From contig NZ_JACJHY010000009.1 of assembly GCF_014138625.1 (NCBI RefSeq), positions 124,001-188,000 of the forward strand: DNA of 64,000 bases. The letters run 5' to 3'. The DNA is from Aminobacter ciceronei (GTDB lineage: Bacteria; Pseudomonadota; Alphaproteobacteria; Rhizobiales; Rhizobiaceae). Shown in pieces: positions 52,254-62,245 of this stretch (positions within the stretch are counted from its first letter, which is position 1; every line of letters starts with the position of its first letter). The translations under genes and the position numbers were made by a program. Under the pieces are notes generated by a model. That model was not told the DNA's origin. It ran no database searches and worked only from the letters and a program-made list of their open reading frames with translations.

Positions 52254-52859
52254 GTGTTCTACGAGCCGTCGAAAGGCCACGGACTACCGCATGACCCATT
52301 CAAGTCGCTGGTGTCGCCGCGGCCGATCGGCTGGATTTCGTCCGTCGGCAAGGATGGGGCGGTCAATCTCGCGCCTTATTCGTTCTTCAACGCGCTGTCC
52401 GGCAAGCCGCCGCTGGTTTGGTTTTCCTCCGAGGGTCAGAAGGACAGCGCCACCTTCGCCAGCGAAACCAGGGAGTTCGTTGCCAATCTCGTCGGGCGCG
52501 ACCTGGCCGAGAAGATGAACAAGAGTTCGGTCAATGCGCCGCGCGGTGTCAGCGAGTTCGCCTATGCCGGGCTGACGCCGGTGCCTTCGCGGCTGGTGGC
52601 GCCGCCACGCGTCGCCGAGGCACCCGCTGCGCTGGAATGCAAGGTCACCGAGATCTTCCGCCCCAGAGGTCTGAGCGGGCAGGAGACCGGCGCCATCGTC
52701 GTCATCGGCGAGGTCGTCGGCATCCACATCGACGAGGCCTATCTGACCGATGGGTTGTTCGACGTCGTCAAGGCCGGCAACGTCTCGCGCCTCGGCTACA
52801 TGGATTATTCGACGATCGATGCCATCTTCTCGATGCGGCGGCCGCGCTGGGAGGACTGA
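52254..52859 (+). CDS. Flavin reductase-like (split-barrel FMN) protein
   Basis: A 201-residue FMN-binding split-barrel protein. The typical N-terminal stretch LVSPRPIGWISSVGKDGAVNLAPYSFFNALS and GNVSRLGYMDYS near the end match the flavin reductase domain family. The start is GTG (VFYEPSKGHG) behind GGGAGGG, which overlaps the end of the nitroreductase gene. It is likely a flavin or FMN-dependent reductase partner of that upstream enzyme. It ends 3 bp before the convergent CoA-lyase-like gene. Confidence 0.9.
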   Translation: MFYEPSKGHGLPHDPFKSLVSPRPIGWISSVGKDGAVNLAPYSFFNALSGKPPLVWFSSEGQKDSATFASETREFVANLVGRDLAEKMNKSSVNAPRGVSEFAYAGLTPVPSRLVAPPRVAEAPAALECKVTEIFRPRGLSGQETGAIVVIGEVVGIHIDEAYLTDGLFDVVKAGNVSRLGYMDYSTIDAIFSMRRPRWED

Positions 52860-52862
52860 ACC

Positions 52863-53744
52863 TCAGCCGGCGACGCCGGCAGCACGCGCCCGGGCCAGCA
52901 GGCGCTGGGCGAGCCTCAGATGCGGCCGGTCATACATCTTGCCGTTGATGCCGACCACACCCGGATTGCCCGCCTCCTCGAAGGCGGCGACGATGGAGGC
53001 CGCGTGTGCCACCGCATCAGTGGTCGGTGTGAACGCCTCGTTGATGATGGCGACCTGGTCCGGATGAATCGCCATCTTGGCGGTGAAGCCGTCACGCTCG
53101 GCTTCGAGGCACTCGGCGCGCAGGCCCTCGCCATCCCGGAAGTTGACGAAGACGGTGTCCACAGCGGCAACGTCGGCTGCCGCTGCACCCAGCACCGTCA
53201 TTGCCCGCGCCAGGCGGAACACGTCGGTGTAGCGGCCGTCACTGTCGCGTGCGACGCGTGCGCCGATGGCCGCCGAAAGGTCTTCCGCCCCCCATGTCAG
53301 CCCGGCAAGCCGGGCACTTGCGCCGGCATAGCTGCCGGTCGCCAGCACGCCGGCCGGGGTTTCCGTGATGATCGGGATGATGCGGATGGCGCCGTCCGGC
53401 AGGCCGTTTTCCGCCTCATGCACACGCAGTTTGGTAGAGAGATGCTGGACGTCGGCGCCGGAATTCGACTTGGGCAGCATAATGCCGTCTGGCGCGATCG
53501 GCACGATCGCCCTGAGGTCGTCGTCGGTGAGTCCGGTCGAAAGGTCATTGACGCGCACATAGATCGACGCGCGGGTGTCGTTGCGCTTGCTGGCGATGAA
53601 GTCGGCGGCGACGCCGCGCGCATGCGCCTTGTTGTCGGGTGAGACCGAATCCTCGAGATCGACGATGACGACGTCGGCGCCGGACGAAAAACCGCGTTCG
53701 AGCTTCTTTTCGGAATCGCCTGGAACGAACAGCAGCGAGCGCAT
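52863..53744 (-). CDS. HpcH/HpaI-family CoA ester lyase (CitE-like)
   Basis: A 293-residue TIM-barrel lyase starting MRSLLFVPGDSEKKLERGFSSGADVVIVDLEDSV, the standard CitE-like N terminus with the active-site Arg/Glu-Asp context. The Mg and CoA-binding stretch ITETPAGVLATGSY and GLTWGAEDLSAAIGA follow. Candidate activities are malyl-, methylmalyl- or citramalyl-CoA lyase. It overlaps the MaoC gene by one base (ATGA), so the two products probably act in sequence on a CoA ester. The exact substrate cannot be fixed by eye. Confidence 0.9.
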   Translation of the reverse strand: MRSLLFVPGDSEKKLERGFSSGADVVIVDLEDSVSPDNKAHARGVAADFIASKRNDTRASIYVRVNDLSTGLTDDDLRAIVPIAPDGIMLPKSNSGADVQHLSTKLRVHEAENGLPDGAIRIIPIITETPAGVLATGSYAGASARLAGLTWGAEDLSAAIGARVARDSDGRYTDVFRLARAMTVLGAAAADVAAVDTVFVNFRDGEGLRAECLEAERDGFTAKMAIHPDQVAIINEAFTPTTDAVAHAASIVAAFEEAGNPGVVGINGKMYDRPHLRLAQRLLARARAAGVAG

Positions 53745-54199
53745 CAGGCCGCCTTCTTCTTCATCATCATCGCCTGGCGCTGGCATTTGGCAACGAGCGC
53801 GCCGTCCTGATTATAGGCGCAATGCAGGAACTCGACGATGCCGCGATCGGTTTTCGATTTCGATTCGCGCACCGAAAGAACCTCCGTCTCGACACGAATC
53901 GTGTCGCCGTGAAAGACCGGATGCGGGAAGGTGGTCTCGGTCATGCCGAGATTGCCGATGGTGGTGCCGAGCGTCGTGTCGTGCACTGAAATGCCGATCA
54001 TCAGCCCGAGCGTGAACAATGAATTGACCAGCGGCTTGCCCCATTCGCTCCTGGCGGCAAAGTCGAAGTCGATGTGCAGCGGCTGGGGGTTGAGCGTCAT
54101 CGTCGAGAAGAACATGTTGTCGCTCTCGGTTACGGTCTTGGTGAGCTGATGCCGGATCACCTGGCCGACGACGAATTCCTCAAGATACAGTCCAGCCAT
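53744..54199 (-). CDS. MaoC family dehydratase
   Basis: A 151-residue single hot-dog-fold hydratase. The sequence has the MaoC signature: TVTESDNMFFSTMTLNPQPLHIDFDFAARSEWGKPLVNSLFTLGL, which includes the hydratase catalytic Asp/His region. It probably hydrates a 2-enoyl-CoA feeding the downstream lyase. It is shorter than the two-hot-dog mesaconyl-CoA hydratase of the ethylmalonyl-CoA pathway, so that name is not applied. The ATG at 54199 follows GGGAGGAG. Confidence 0.9.
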   Translation of the reverse strand: MAGLYLEEFVVGQVIRHQLTKTVTESDNMFFSTMTLNPQPLHIDFDFAARSEWGKPLVNSLFTLGLMIGISVHDTTLGTTIGNLGMTETTFPHPVFHGDTIRVETEVLSVRESKSKTDRGIVEFLHCAYNQDGALVAKCQRQAMMMKKKAA

Positions 54200-54346
54200 C
54201 GGCAACTCCTCCCGTTGTGCGGATTTGATAGGCGCTGCCTCGCGGCCCGGCAAGGGTTAACGGATATGGTGAACCGTTCGTAAACCTTTTCTTCCTAGGG
54301 TCGTCATTGGGTTTGGGCGTTTGCTGCCAGGGGCGAAGAAAAGCGG

Positions 54347-55468
54347 ATGGTCGTTTCGCATTTCCTGAAATGGATAGACACAGCCAAGGTGGGTGAGCGG
54401 GCGGCCGCGGCTGCCGCTCTAGCGAGCGCCTATGTCAACCGCGAGATGCCGTTCGAGGATCGCTGCGCAGCTGAAGCGGCGCTCACGCTGCTGCTCGACG
54501 ACCCGTCTTCGAAAGTGCGCCAGGCGCTGGCCGAGGCGCTTTCGATGAGCGTCCACGCACCGCTCCAGATCATCGCAGCCCTTGCCGCCGACCAGCCCGA
54601 CGTTGCGGCGATGGTGCTGGCGCGTTCTCCCTTGCTGACCGACGCCGATCTCATCGACCGCGTCGCATCGGGCTCGATTGCCATCCAGAAGCTCGTTGCC
54701 GACCGGCCGGTCGTGTCGATGTCGCTTTCGGCTGCGATCGCTGAAGTCGGTGAGGCCGAAGCCTGCGTCGTCCTGCTGCGGAATTATGGCGCCGACATCG
54801 CCTCGCTGAGCTTCCGCCGCATGGCTGAGCGCTTTGGCCATGATGCGCACGTGCGCGAGGCACTTGTCGCCGATCCGCGCCTGCCGTCCGATTGCCGGCA
54901 CCTGCTGCTGGTCAAGCTTGGCGAGGCCTTGAAGGCCTCGCCCTTCGTCATGGCATTGATGGGCGCCGCGCGCGCCGAAAAGGTGACGCGCGATGCCTGC
55001 GTCAAGTCTTCGCTGACGTTGATCGAGGGCACCCGCGCCAACGAACACATGGCGCTTGTCGAACATCTCAGGTTGCGCGGCGACCTGACCGCAAGCTTCA
55101 TCATCCGCATCCTTGCCCATGGCAAGGTCGATTTCTTCGGCGCTGCCCTTGTCGTCCTGACCGGTCGCGACGAACCACGGGTGAGGGCGCTGCTTTCTGC
55201 TGGGCAAGACGTCGCTCTGACAGCGCTGTTGCGCTCCGCCGGCCTCGCCGATGCGTCACACGCGATCATCCTGCGGGCGCTGAAGATCTGGCGCGAAGTT
55301 GCCAATGGCCGTCGTGTCGCCGGTGCCCAGGAAGTCAGCTGGCTGATGCTCAAGGAACTGGGTGGCCAGGCAGCCGAAGGCGAATTGGCCTCTTTGGTGA
55401 AGTCGATCCACCTCGAAGCCCTGCGTGAAAACGCCCGCGGCCACGCTCTGGCGATAGCGGCCGCCTGA
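54347..55468 (+). CDS. DUF2336 domain-containing protein
   Basis: A 373-residue helical-repeat protein of the DUF2336 family, common in Rhizobiales. The N-terminal part shows repeat-like helices (DRCAAEAALTLLLDDPSSKVRQALAEALSMS; ADQPDVAAMVLARSPLLTDADLIDRVASGS), a HEAT-like pattern. No catalytic motif is seen; the protein probably mediates interactions. It diverges from the MaoC/lyase pair and ends 31 bp before the convergent parE. Confidence 0.88.
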   Translation: MVVSHFLKWIDTAKVGERAAAAAALASAYVNREMPFEDRCAAEAALTLLLDDPSSKVRQALAEALSMSVHAPLQIIAALAADQPDVAAMVLARSPLLTDADLIDRVASGSIAIQKLVADRPVVSMSLSAAIAEVGEAEACVVLLRNYGADIASLSFRRMAERFGHDAHVREALVADPRLPSDCRHLLLVKLGEALKASPFVMALMGAARAEKVTRDACVKSSLTLIEGTRANEHMALVEHLRLRGDLTASFIIRILAHGKVDFFGAALVVLTGRDEPRVRALLSAGQDVALTALLRSAGLADASHAIILRALKIWREVANGRRVAGAQEVSWLMLKELGGQAAEGELASLVKSIHLEALRENARGHALAIAAA

Positions 55469-55490
55469 CGGCGGGCCGCTTTCTTCATTC
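55456..55490. terminator. Terminator between the DUF2336 gene and parE
   Basis: Nested stem AGCGGCC/GGCCGCT plus GCC/GGC around a TGAC loop, overlapping the DUF2336 stop codon and followed by TTCTTC on the plus strand. Confidence 0.6.
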
Positions 55491-55499
55491 AAATCCGGA

Positions 55500-57560
55500 T
55501 CAGATATCCAGCGCGTCCGCTGCGGCGAACTCGGCGCGTTCCTGGATAAAGCGGAAACGCAGCTCCGGCTTGGTGCCCATCAGCGCGTCGACGGCGCTCT
55601 TGGTGTCGTCTTCGCTCTCATTGACCTCGACACGCAGCAGCGTGCGCTTCTTCGGGTCCATCGTCGTTTCCTTGAGCTGCGAGGCCATCATCTCGCCGAG
55701 GCCCTTGAATCGACCGATCTCGATCTTGCCGCGCCCGGTGAACTCGGTCTTCAGCAACTCCTCCTTGTGGGCGTCGTCGCGGGCATAGGCGACCTTGCCG
55801 CCCTGACGGATCGAGTAGAGTGGCGGCACCGCCATGTAGAGGTGCCCACCGCGGACGAGCTCTGGCATCTCCTGGTAGAAGAAGGTGATCAAAAGCGAGG
55901 CGATGTGCGCGCCGTCGACGTCGGCGTCGGTCATGATGATGACGCGGTCGTAGCGCAGGTCCTCTTCGCGGTATTTCGAGCGCGTGCCGCAGCCGAGCGC
56001 CTGGATCAGGTCGCCGATCAACTGGTTCGATGCCAGCTTGTCGTTGCCGGCGCTGGCGACGTTGAGGATCTTGCCGCGCAGCGGCAGGATCGCCTGCATC
56101 GAGCGGTCGCGTGCCTGCTTGGCCGAGCCGCCTGCCGAGTCGCCCTCGACGATGAACAATTCGGCGCCGGCGGCGGCATTCTGCGTGCAGTCGGCCAGCT
56201 TGCCGGGCAGGCGCAGCTTGCGCACTGCGCTCTTGCGCGACACTTCTTTTTCCTGGCGGCGGCGCACGCGTTCGTCGGCGCGCGCAATCACCCAGTCGAG
56301 CAATTTCGACGCTTCCTGCGGATTGTCGGCGAGCCAGTGGTCGAACGGGTCGCGGATCGCCGTCTCGACGATGCGCATCGCTTCGACGGTGGCCAGCTTG
56401 TCTTTGGTCTGGCCGACGAACTCCGGTTCCCGGATGAACACCGACAGCATGCCGGCGGCCGAAATCATCACGTCTTCGCTGGTGACGATCGAGGCGCGCT
56501 TGTTGCCGACAAGGTCGGCATAAGCGCGCAGGCCGCGCGTCAGAATGTTGCGGAAGCCCATTTCGTGGGTACCGCCGTCGCCGGTCGGGATGGTGTTGCA
56601 ATAGGAATTGATGAAGCCGTCGCCGCCGAACCAGGTGACGGCCCATTCGACCGAGCCGTGGCCGCTCTGCTTCTCGCTCTTGCCCGAGAAGATTTCACGG
56701 GTGACCTGCATCTCACTGCCGAGCGAGGCCTTGAGATAGTCGCCGAGACCGCCGGGGAAGTGGAACACGGCCTTGGCAGGCGTCTCGTCCTTTTCCTTGA
56801 TCAGCGTGGGATCGCAGCTCCAGCGGATTTCGACGCCGCCGAACAGATAGGCCTTGGAGCGCGCCATCTTGTAGATGCGTGCCGGTTCGAAATGCGCGCC
56901 CTTGCCGAAGATGTCCGGGTCGGGGTGGAAGCGCACCTTGGTGCCGCGCCTGTTCTGGACGTCGCCAAGGCTTTCCAGCCCGCCCTGCGGGACGCCGCGC
57001 GAAAAACGCTGACGGAACAGTTTGCGGTTGCGCGCCACCTCGACTTCAAGCTGGTCGGAGAGCGCGTTGACGACCGAAACGCCGACACCGTGCAGGCCGC
57101 CCGAGGTCTCATAAACCTTGGAGTCGAACTTACCACCGGCATGCAGCGTGGTCATGATGACCTCGAGCGCCGACTTGTTCTTGAACTTGGGGTGCGGATC
57201 GACCGGGATGCCGCGACCGTTATCGGTGACGGTGAGGAACCCCTCGGCGTCGAGTTCGACCTCGATGAAGGTCGCATGGCCAGCCACCGCCTCGTCCATC
57301 GAGTTGTCGATGACTTCGGCAAAGAGATGGTGCAGCGCCTTTTCGTCGGTGCCGCCGATATACATACCGGGGCGACGGCGGACGGGCTCCAGGCCTTCGA
57401 GAACTTCGATATCGGCAGCACTGTAGCTGTCGCTGGCGTCCTTTGCCGGAGCAGGGCGCTTCGCCGCCGCGGCCGCCGCGACCAGCGGGTCAACCGGACG
57501 GGAAACGGGGCGTGCAGGCTGGTTGCCGAGATTGCCGAAAAGGTCGCTGTTGTCGTCCAT
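55500..57560 (-). CDS. parE: DNA topoisomerase IV subunit B
   Basis: A 686-residue GHKL ATPase subunit. ATP-binding motifs: EVIDNSMDEAVAGHA (about 88-102), VTDNGRGIPVD and the GLHGVGVSVVNALS lid. The TOPRIM domain has LFIVEGDSAGGSAKQARDR and IIMTDADVDGAHIASLL. The C-terminal GRFKGLGEMM segment is present. The first 40 residues are Pro/Ala-rich linker. ParE rather than GyrB is preferred from length and this N-terminal layout. The ATG at 57560 is chosen; the frame extends 53 codons further. Confidence 0.92.
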   Translation of the reverse strand: MDDNSDLFGNLGNQPARPVSRPVDPLVAAAAAAKRPAPAKDASDSYSAADIEVLEGLEPVRRRPGMYIGGTDEKALHHLFAEVIDNSMDEAVAGHATFIEVELDAEGFLTVTDNGRGIPVDPHPKFKNKSALEVIMTTLHAGGKFDSKVYETSGGLHGVGVSVVNALSDQLEVEVARNRKLFRQRFSRGVPQGGLESLGDVQNRRGTKVRFHPDPDIFGKGAHFEPARIYKMARSKAYLFGGVEIRWSCDPTLIKEKDETPAKAVFHFPGGLGDYLKASLGSEMQVTREIFSGKSEKQSGHGSVEWAVTWFGGDGFINSYCNTIPTGDGGTHEMGFRNILTRGLRAYADLVGNKRASIVTSEDVMISAAGMLSVFIREPEFVGQTKDKLATVEAMRIVETAIRDPFDHWLADNPQEASKLLDWVIARADERVRRRQEKEVSRKSAVRKLRLPGKLADCTQNAAAGAELFIVEGDSAGGSAKQARDRSMQAILPLRGKILNVASAGNDKLASNQLIGDLIQALGCGTRSKYREEDLRYDRVIIMTDADVDGAHIASLLITFFYQEMPELVRGGHLYMAVPPLYSIRQGGKVAYARDDAHKEELLKTEFTGRGKIEIGRFKGLGEMMASQLKETTMDPKKRTLLRVEVNESEDDTKSAVDALMGTKPELRFRFIQERAEFAAADALDI

Positions 57561-57816
57561 GCTCAATACGGTTGTTCCGCGCTGCGAATCACTTGTCGAG
57601 TTTGCCAGTTTTGCCGGTCCGGCAACAGTTCCTGATCTGTTCGTCCTCCGCCCGTTCGATATGCCGGAATTGGCAGGGCCGGCGCAACCTTTCGTAAACG
57701 CTAACCGAAGTCGCAGCACTCAGCTGACGATGGCGCGGCAATGTAAGGTTGCGGCTGACCCGGAATGTCCAATAACTGCTGCCCGAACATTCGGACATCA
57801 GGAAGGCCGCGCCCCC

Positions 57817-58992
57817 GTGCTTGACTTTGGTTCCCTGTTGCTCGCCACGGCCCTGTCGGGTGCGTGTCTGAGCGGAACACTCGTCGCGATCTGGCTGACG
57901 GCGCGTCAGTCCCGTTTCGTTCTCACGATGGCGGTGGGAATACTACTTCTTGTCATCCATGTCATCGCCTTTTGGCTTTATGGTCGCCATGCCTCCTCAT
58001 GGCTCGGGCAGGGCATGTTGGCGCTGCTCGTCGCCGGCTTCTTCGTCGTCTTCACCTCGGCCGACCAGTATATCGAGCGCGGCTGGTCGAAACCGGCAAC
58101 CCTGCCAATTATCGCGATCATCGCCCTGACAGTCGTGGTCACCGCCGCCGGGTTCGACGGCGTCGGCTTCGTCATCGCCTATTTGGCTGTAACCGGCATC
58201 CTGGTCATGACGGCAACGGCCTTCTGGACGAGCACGGAGGTCGACCGTCGCGTGCTGGCCCCGGTCTCGCTGCTCACCGGCAGCAGCGCCATCTCCTTCG
58301 CGCTCTGTGCCTTCGTCATCATTCAGCAGAAGCAGTGGGTGCTCGGCAGCGTACCCAGGAACTGGGCCGAGGACGTCAACACCGTTGTCGTCGTCGCCTG
58401 CATGACCGCGCTTGGGGCGCTCACCATTTCGTTCCACCATCTGCGCACCCAAAGCCGGTTGACCGAGGAAACGTTGACCGATCCGCTGACCGGGCTGATG
58501 AACCGGCGCGCGCTCAACTCCCTGCATGCAAATACAAGCTTCGGGCAACGCATGGCCTTGGCCATGGTCGATCTCGATCACTTCAAGCGCACAAACGATG
58601 TCTTCGGCCATGCGGTGGGCGACCGTGTCCTGCAACGCTTCGCGGACATTGTGAGGCGGCAGTCCCGGCAAGGCGTCGAGGGCTTTCGGCTCGGCGGCGA
58701 GGAGTTCGCCATCGTCATTTCGGGAATGAGCACGCTGGAGATCTATGAAGTCCTGCGCAAGATCGGCGCCTCCTTTGGGGCGGAGGTCGTCGCAACCAAA
58801 CTCGGCCCGCTCAGGAGCACGGTCAGTGCCGGCGTCTGTTTCGGCAGCGACGAAGCGAGGAGCCTGGAACAGATGCTTCTGGGCGCCGACGTAGCGCTCT
58901 ATGCGGCCAAGCGCGCGGGCCGCAACCGTGTCGCCACGGCTGGGCCCGCGGACTGCGACGGATATCGGGAGCCGCAGCTTCTGTTCGCCTGA
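57817..58992 (+). CDS. Membrane diguanylate cyclase (GGDEF domain)
   Basis: About 391 residues. Six hydrophobic segments fill the first ~200 residues (LLLATALSGACLSGTLVAIWL, FVLTMAVGILLLVIHVIAFWL and others). The GGDEF domain begins at LTDPLTGLMNRRALNSL, with DHFKRTNDVFGHAVGD and the active motif RLGGEEFAIV (GGEEF, an active variant). It synthesises c-di-GMP at the inner membrane. The start is uncertain: GTG at 57817 with GGAAGG fits the first membrane helix, ATG at 57730 is also in frame. A small membrane-protein gene follows after 36 bp. Confidence 0.85.
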   Translation: MLDFGSLLLATALSGACLSGTLVAIWLTARQSRFVLTMAVGILLLVIHVIAFWLYGRHASSWLGQGMLALLVAGFFVVFTSADQYIERGWSKPATLPIIAIIALTVVVTAAGFDGVGFVIAYLAVTGILVMTATAFWTSTEVDRRVLAPVSLLTGSSAISFALCAFVIIQQKQWVLGSVPRNWAEDVNTVVVVACMTALGALTISFHHLRTQSRLTEETLTDPLTGLMNRRALNSLHANTSFGQRMALAMVDLDHFKRTNDVFGHAVGDRVLQRFADIVRRQSRQGVEGFRLGGEEFAIVISGMSTLEIYEVLRKIGASFGAEVVATKLGPLRSTVSAGVCFGSDEARSLEQMLLGADVALYAAKRAGRNRVATAGPADCDGYREPQLLFA

Positions 58993-59028
58993 ACGGTGAG
59001 TTGCCGTCACAAGCAGCCCGCGTTGCAC

Positions 59029-59346
59029 ATGGAAAAGCATCTTCTCAGCATCGTCTGGTTGATGGCCGTGAGCATTGGCCCCGGCGTGCCGATCGTTGCT
59101 TCGCTCCACTTCAGCCGAAAGCTGACCAGGCTGAACTGTATCGCTTGGGCATTGGTGGCCGAGGCTGCGGTTGGTATTGCTTTTTGCCTGTTCACCATTC
59201 CTCCGGACTACGAAGCCGCGTTGTCGCAGCGCGTCTTTCTCTCTGCAGGCTTTGCCGCCGTTGCCGCGTTGACCGCGTTGGCCGCGTTGGCATTTTTTCT
59301 GATCGCCGGTCTGCGGCTGAGTAACTCTCCGAGTAGAGACGCGTAA
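59029..59346 (+). CDS. Small three-helix membrane protein
   Basis: About 105 residues with three hydrophobic stretches: SIVWLMAVSIGPGVPIVASL, CIAWALVAEAAVGIAFCLF and a C-terminal AAVAALTALAALAFFLIAGL. No family is recognised. The ATG at 59029 is taken; a GTG 33 bases upstream is also in frame and neither has a strong ribosome-binding site. Closeness to the GGDEF gene suggests co-transcription. Confidence 0.55.
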   Translation: MEKHLLSIVWLMAVSIGPGVPIVASLHFSRKLTRLNCIAWALVAEAAVGIAFCLFTIPPDYEAALSQRVFLSAGFAAVAALTALAALAFFLIAGLRLSNSPSRDA

Positions 59347-59368
59347 GAGCGGCGCCCATCCAAAAGCA

Positions 59369-59401
59369 AATCGGCGGCGCCCGTGAGGTACGCCGCCGAT
59401 T
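59369..59401. terminator. Bidirectional terminator downstream of gcvP
   Basis: AATCGGCGGCG/CGCCGCCGATT, an 11-bp perfect stem with an 11-base loop, lying between the convergent gcvP and the small membrane protein. On the minus strand it is followed by TTTGCTTTTGG. Confidence 0.8.
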
Positions 59402-59420
59402 GATGTGTTTGCCGTTCAGA

Positions 59421-62231
59421 TTACTCGGCGGCGCCGAGATACTCGCTCAGCGGCGGGCAGGCGCAGACCAGGTTGCGGTCGCCGGCGACGTTGTCGATAC
59501 GCGACACCGGTGGCCAGTACTTGGCGACAGTGTCGGGATCGCCGCCGGGATAGGCCGCTTCGAGGCGCGAGTAGGGATGCTTCCACTCGCCGGCCAGCGT
59601 TTCGGTCGCCGTGTGTGGCGCATTGACCAGCGGATTGTCATCCCTAGGCCATTCGCCCTTTTCGACCTTTGCTGCTTCGTTGGCGATCGCAATCATCGCA
59701 TCGCAGAAACGGTCGATTTCGTGCTTCGGCTCGGACTCGGTCGGCTCGACCATCAGCGTGCCGGCAACCGGCCACGACATGGTCGGTGCATGGAAGCCGT
59801 AGTCGATCAGCCGCTTGGCAATGTCTTCGACCGATATGCCGGCCCGCTCCTTGAGCACGCGGGTGTCGAGGATGCACTCATGTGCCACGCGGCCGTTCTT
59901 GCCCTTGAACAGCACTGGATAGTGCCCCTCGAGCTTGCTGACGATGTAGTTGGCATTGAGGATCGCCGTTTCCGTCGCGTGCTTGAGGCCCGAAGCGCCC
60001 ATCATCCGGATGTACATCCAGGTGATCGGCAGGATCGAGGCGCTGCCGAAGGGGGCAGCCGACACCGCATGCGCGCTGCCGATTTCGACATGGCCGGGAA
60101 GGAACGGCGCCAGATGCGACTTGACGCCGATCGGGCCGATGCCGGGGCCGCCGCCGCCATGCGGAATGCAGAAGGTCTTGTGCAGGTTCATGTGGCAGAC
60201 GTCGGCACCGATGTCGGCCGGCCGCGAAAGCGCAACCATCGCGTTCAGGTTGGCACCATCGAAATAGACCTGGCCGCCATGGGCATGGACGATCTCGCAG
60301 ATGTCGCGTGCGCCTTCCTCGAACACGCCATGCGTCGACGGGTAGGTGAACATCAGCGCAGCCAGCTTGTCGGCGTGCTGCTCGGCCTTCACCTTGAGGT
60401 CGGTGACGTCGATGTCGCCGTCTTCGAGGCAGTGCACGACAACCACGTCCATGCCGGCCATCGCCGCACTGGCCGGGTTGGTGCCATGCGCCGAAGACGG
60501 GATCAGGCAGATGTTGCGCTGCGTCTCGCCACGCGAATGGTGATAGCGGCGGATCGCCAGAAGACCGGCATATTCACCCTGGCTGCCGGCATTCGGCTGA
60601 AGGCTGACGGCGTCGAAGCCGGTGATTTCGCACAGCCATGCTTCGAGGTCGTCGGTCATCGCGCGATAACCGAGGGAATGGCTGGTCGGCGCGAACGGAT
60701 GCAGGTTGGCGACCGACGGCCAGCTGACCGGCATCATCTCGGCGGCGGCATTGAGCTTCATGGTGCAGGAGCCGAGCGGGATCATGGCGCGGTCGAGCGC
60801 CAGGTCCTTGTCGGCCAGCCTGCGCAGGAAGCGCATCATGTCGGTTTCCGAGCGGTTCTGGTGGAACACCGGCTGGGTCAGGAACTCCTTGCCGCGCGGC
60901 TGGCCCGGCAGCGAACGCTTGGCTTCGGCCACGACCTTTGCGCCAAACAGGGCAGCGATCGCTTCGAGATCGGCAGCTGTCGAGGTCTCGTCGAAGGCGA
61001 CCGAGACATGGTCGGCGTCGATGACACGCAGCAGGCGGCCGGTCTTCTCGGCCTCGGCGGCAATAGCCTCGGCCTTGCCCTTGGCCTCGATGGTGACGGT
61101 GTCGAAACGTTTGTCGCCAAGCACCGGCAGGCCGGCAGCTTTCAGGCTCTCGGCAAGACGGCTGGCCAGCGCGTGGACCCGCTCGGCGATCGCCTGCAGG
61201 CCGACCGAGCCGTGCCAGATGGCATAAGATGCCGCCATGTTGGCAAGCAAGGCCTGTGCGGTGCAGATGTTCGACGTCGCCTTGTCGCGGCGGATGTGCT
61301 GTTCGCGGGTCTGCAGTGCGAGGCGGTAACCGGGGCGGCCCTTGCTGTCGACCGACTGGCCAACGAGGCGGCCAGGCATCAGGCGGGTCAGCTTGTCGGA
61401 GACGGCGCAGTATGCTGCGTGCGGACCGCCAAAGCCCATCGGCACGCCAAAGCGCTGCATCGACCCTGCGGCGATGTCGGCGCCAAGGCTGGCAGGCGTA
61501 TCGGTTACGGTCAGGCTGAGCGGATCCGAGACGAAGATGACGATGGCGCCGACGGCCTTGGCCTTCTCGATCGCCGCCCTGTGGTCGCCATAGACGCCGT
61601 TGGTGTCGGGCCAGGAAACGATCAGCGCTGCCGTGTTGTCGTCGATGGTCTCGCCGTCGATCTCGGTGCCCAGCGGCTCGGCGCGGGTACGAACGACGTC
61701 GAGGACCTGCGGGTGCGCTGCACCGGCAATGGCGACGCGGCTGCGCTTGTCGCGGTGATGGCGCAGCGCGATGCCGACCGCTTCGGCAACGGCGGTTGCT
61801 TCGTCGAGCAGCGAGGCGGAGGCGACCGGCAGGCCGGTCAGTTCGGCGACCAGCGTCTGGAAGTGGAACAGGAGCTCCAGGCGGCCCTGGCTGATTTCGG
61901 CCTGGTAAGGCGTGTAGGCGGTGTACCAGGCCGGGTTCTCGAACAGGTTGCGCTGGATGACCGGAGGCACGTTGACGCCGTGATAGCCGGCGCCAATGAA
62001 GCTCTTCAGCACCTTGTTGCGGCCCATCTTCTCGCCAAGCTCGGCAAGCGCTTCATGTTCGCTCGCCGGGGCCGGCAGGTTGAGCGCGCGGTCGAGCCGG
62101 ATCGACTTCGGCACGGCCTGCGAAATCAGCGTTTCCACGGAGGGTACGCCGATGGCGGTGAGCATGGCGCGGGTTTGTTTTGGGCCGGGCCCAATGTGGC
62201 GGGCCGAAAAGGGATAGGGTGCGGTGGTCAT
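59421..62231 (-). CDS. gcvP: Glycine dehydrogenase (decarboxylating), P-protein
   Basis: A 936-residue PLP enzyme, the decarboxylating component of the glycine cleavage system. The two homologous halves are fused in one chain, as in most proteobacteria. The PLP lysine is in [23 protein letters not shown] (about residue 684), and an early SARHIGPG and [12 protein letters not shown] are family-typical. The start at MTTAPYPF (62231) is used; 6 upstream codons reach into the gcvH gap. It is last in gcvT-gcvH-gcvP. Confidence 0.96.
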   Translation of the reverse strand: MTTAPYPFSARHIGPGPKQTRAMLTAIGVPSVETLISQAVPKSIRLDRALNLPAPASEHEALAELGEKMGRNKVLKSFIGAGYHGVNVPPVIQRNLFENPAWYTAYTPYQAEISQGRLELLFHFQTLVAELTGLPVASASLLDEATAVAEAVGIALRHHRDKRSRVAIAGAAHPQVLDVVRTRAEPLGTEIDGETIDDNTAALIVSWPDTNGVYGDHRAAIEKAKAVGAIVIFVSDPLSLTVTDTPASLGADIAAGSMQRFGVPMGFGGPHAAYCAVSDKLTRLMPGRLVGQSVDSKGRPGYRLALQTREQHIRRDKATSNICTAQALLANMAASYAIWHGSVGLQAIAERVHALASRLAESLKAAGLPVLGDKRFDTVTIEAKGKAEAIAAEAEKTGRLLRVIDADHVSVAFDETSTAADLEAIAALFGAKVVAEAKRSLPGQPRGKEFLTQPVFHQNRSETDMMRFLRRLADKDLALDRAMIPLGSCTMKLNAAAEMMPVSWPSVANLHPFAPTSHSLGYRAMTDDLEAWLCEITGFDAVSLQPNAGSQGEYAGLLAIRRYHHSRGETQRNICLIPSSAHGTNPASAAMAGMDVVVVHCLEDGDIDVTDLKVKAEQHADKLAALMFTYPSTHGVFEEGARDICEIVHAHGGQVYFDGANLNAMVALSRPADIGADVCHMNLHKTFCIPHGGGGPGIGPIGVKSHLAPFLPGHVEIGSAHAVSAAPFGSASILPITWMYIRMMGASGLKHATETAILNANYIVSKLEGHYPVLFKGKNGRVAHECILDTRVLKERAGISVEDIAKRLIDYGFHAPTMSWPVAGTLMVEPTESEPKHEIDRFCDAMIAIANEAAKVEKGEWPRDDNPLVNAPHTATETLAGEWKHPYSRLEAAYPGGDPDTVAKYWPPVSRIDNVAGDRNLVCACPPLSEYLGAAE

Positions 62232-62245
62232 CTCAGGCGATCCTG

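Noticed and set aside
52863-54199. Assigning the MaoC/lyase pair to the ethylmalonyl-CoA pathway
   Set aside because: The MaoC protein is about half the length of known mesaconyl-CoA hydratases, and no other pathway genes are in the window.
55767-57635. A 622-codon plus-strand open frame over parE
   Set aside because: Antisense shadow of parE with typical Ala/Arg/Val-rich filler sequence.
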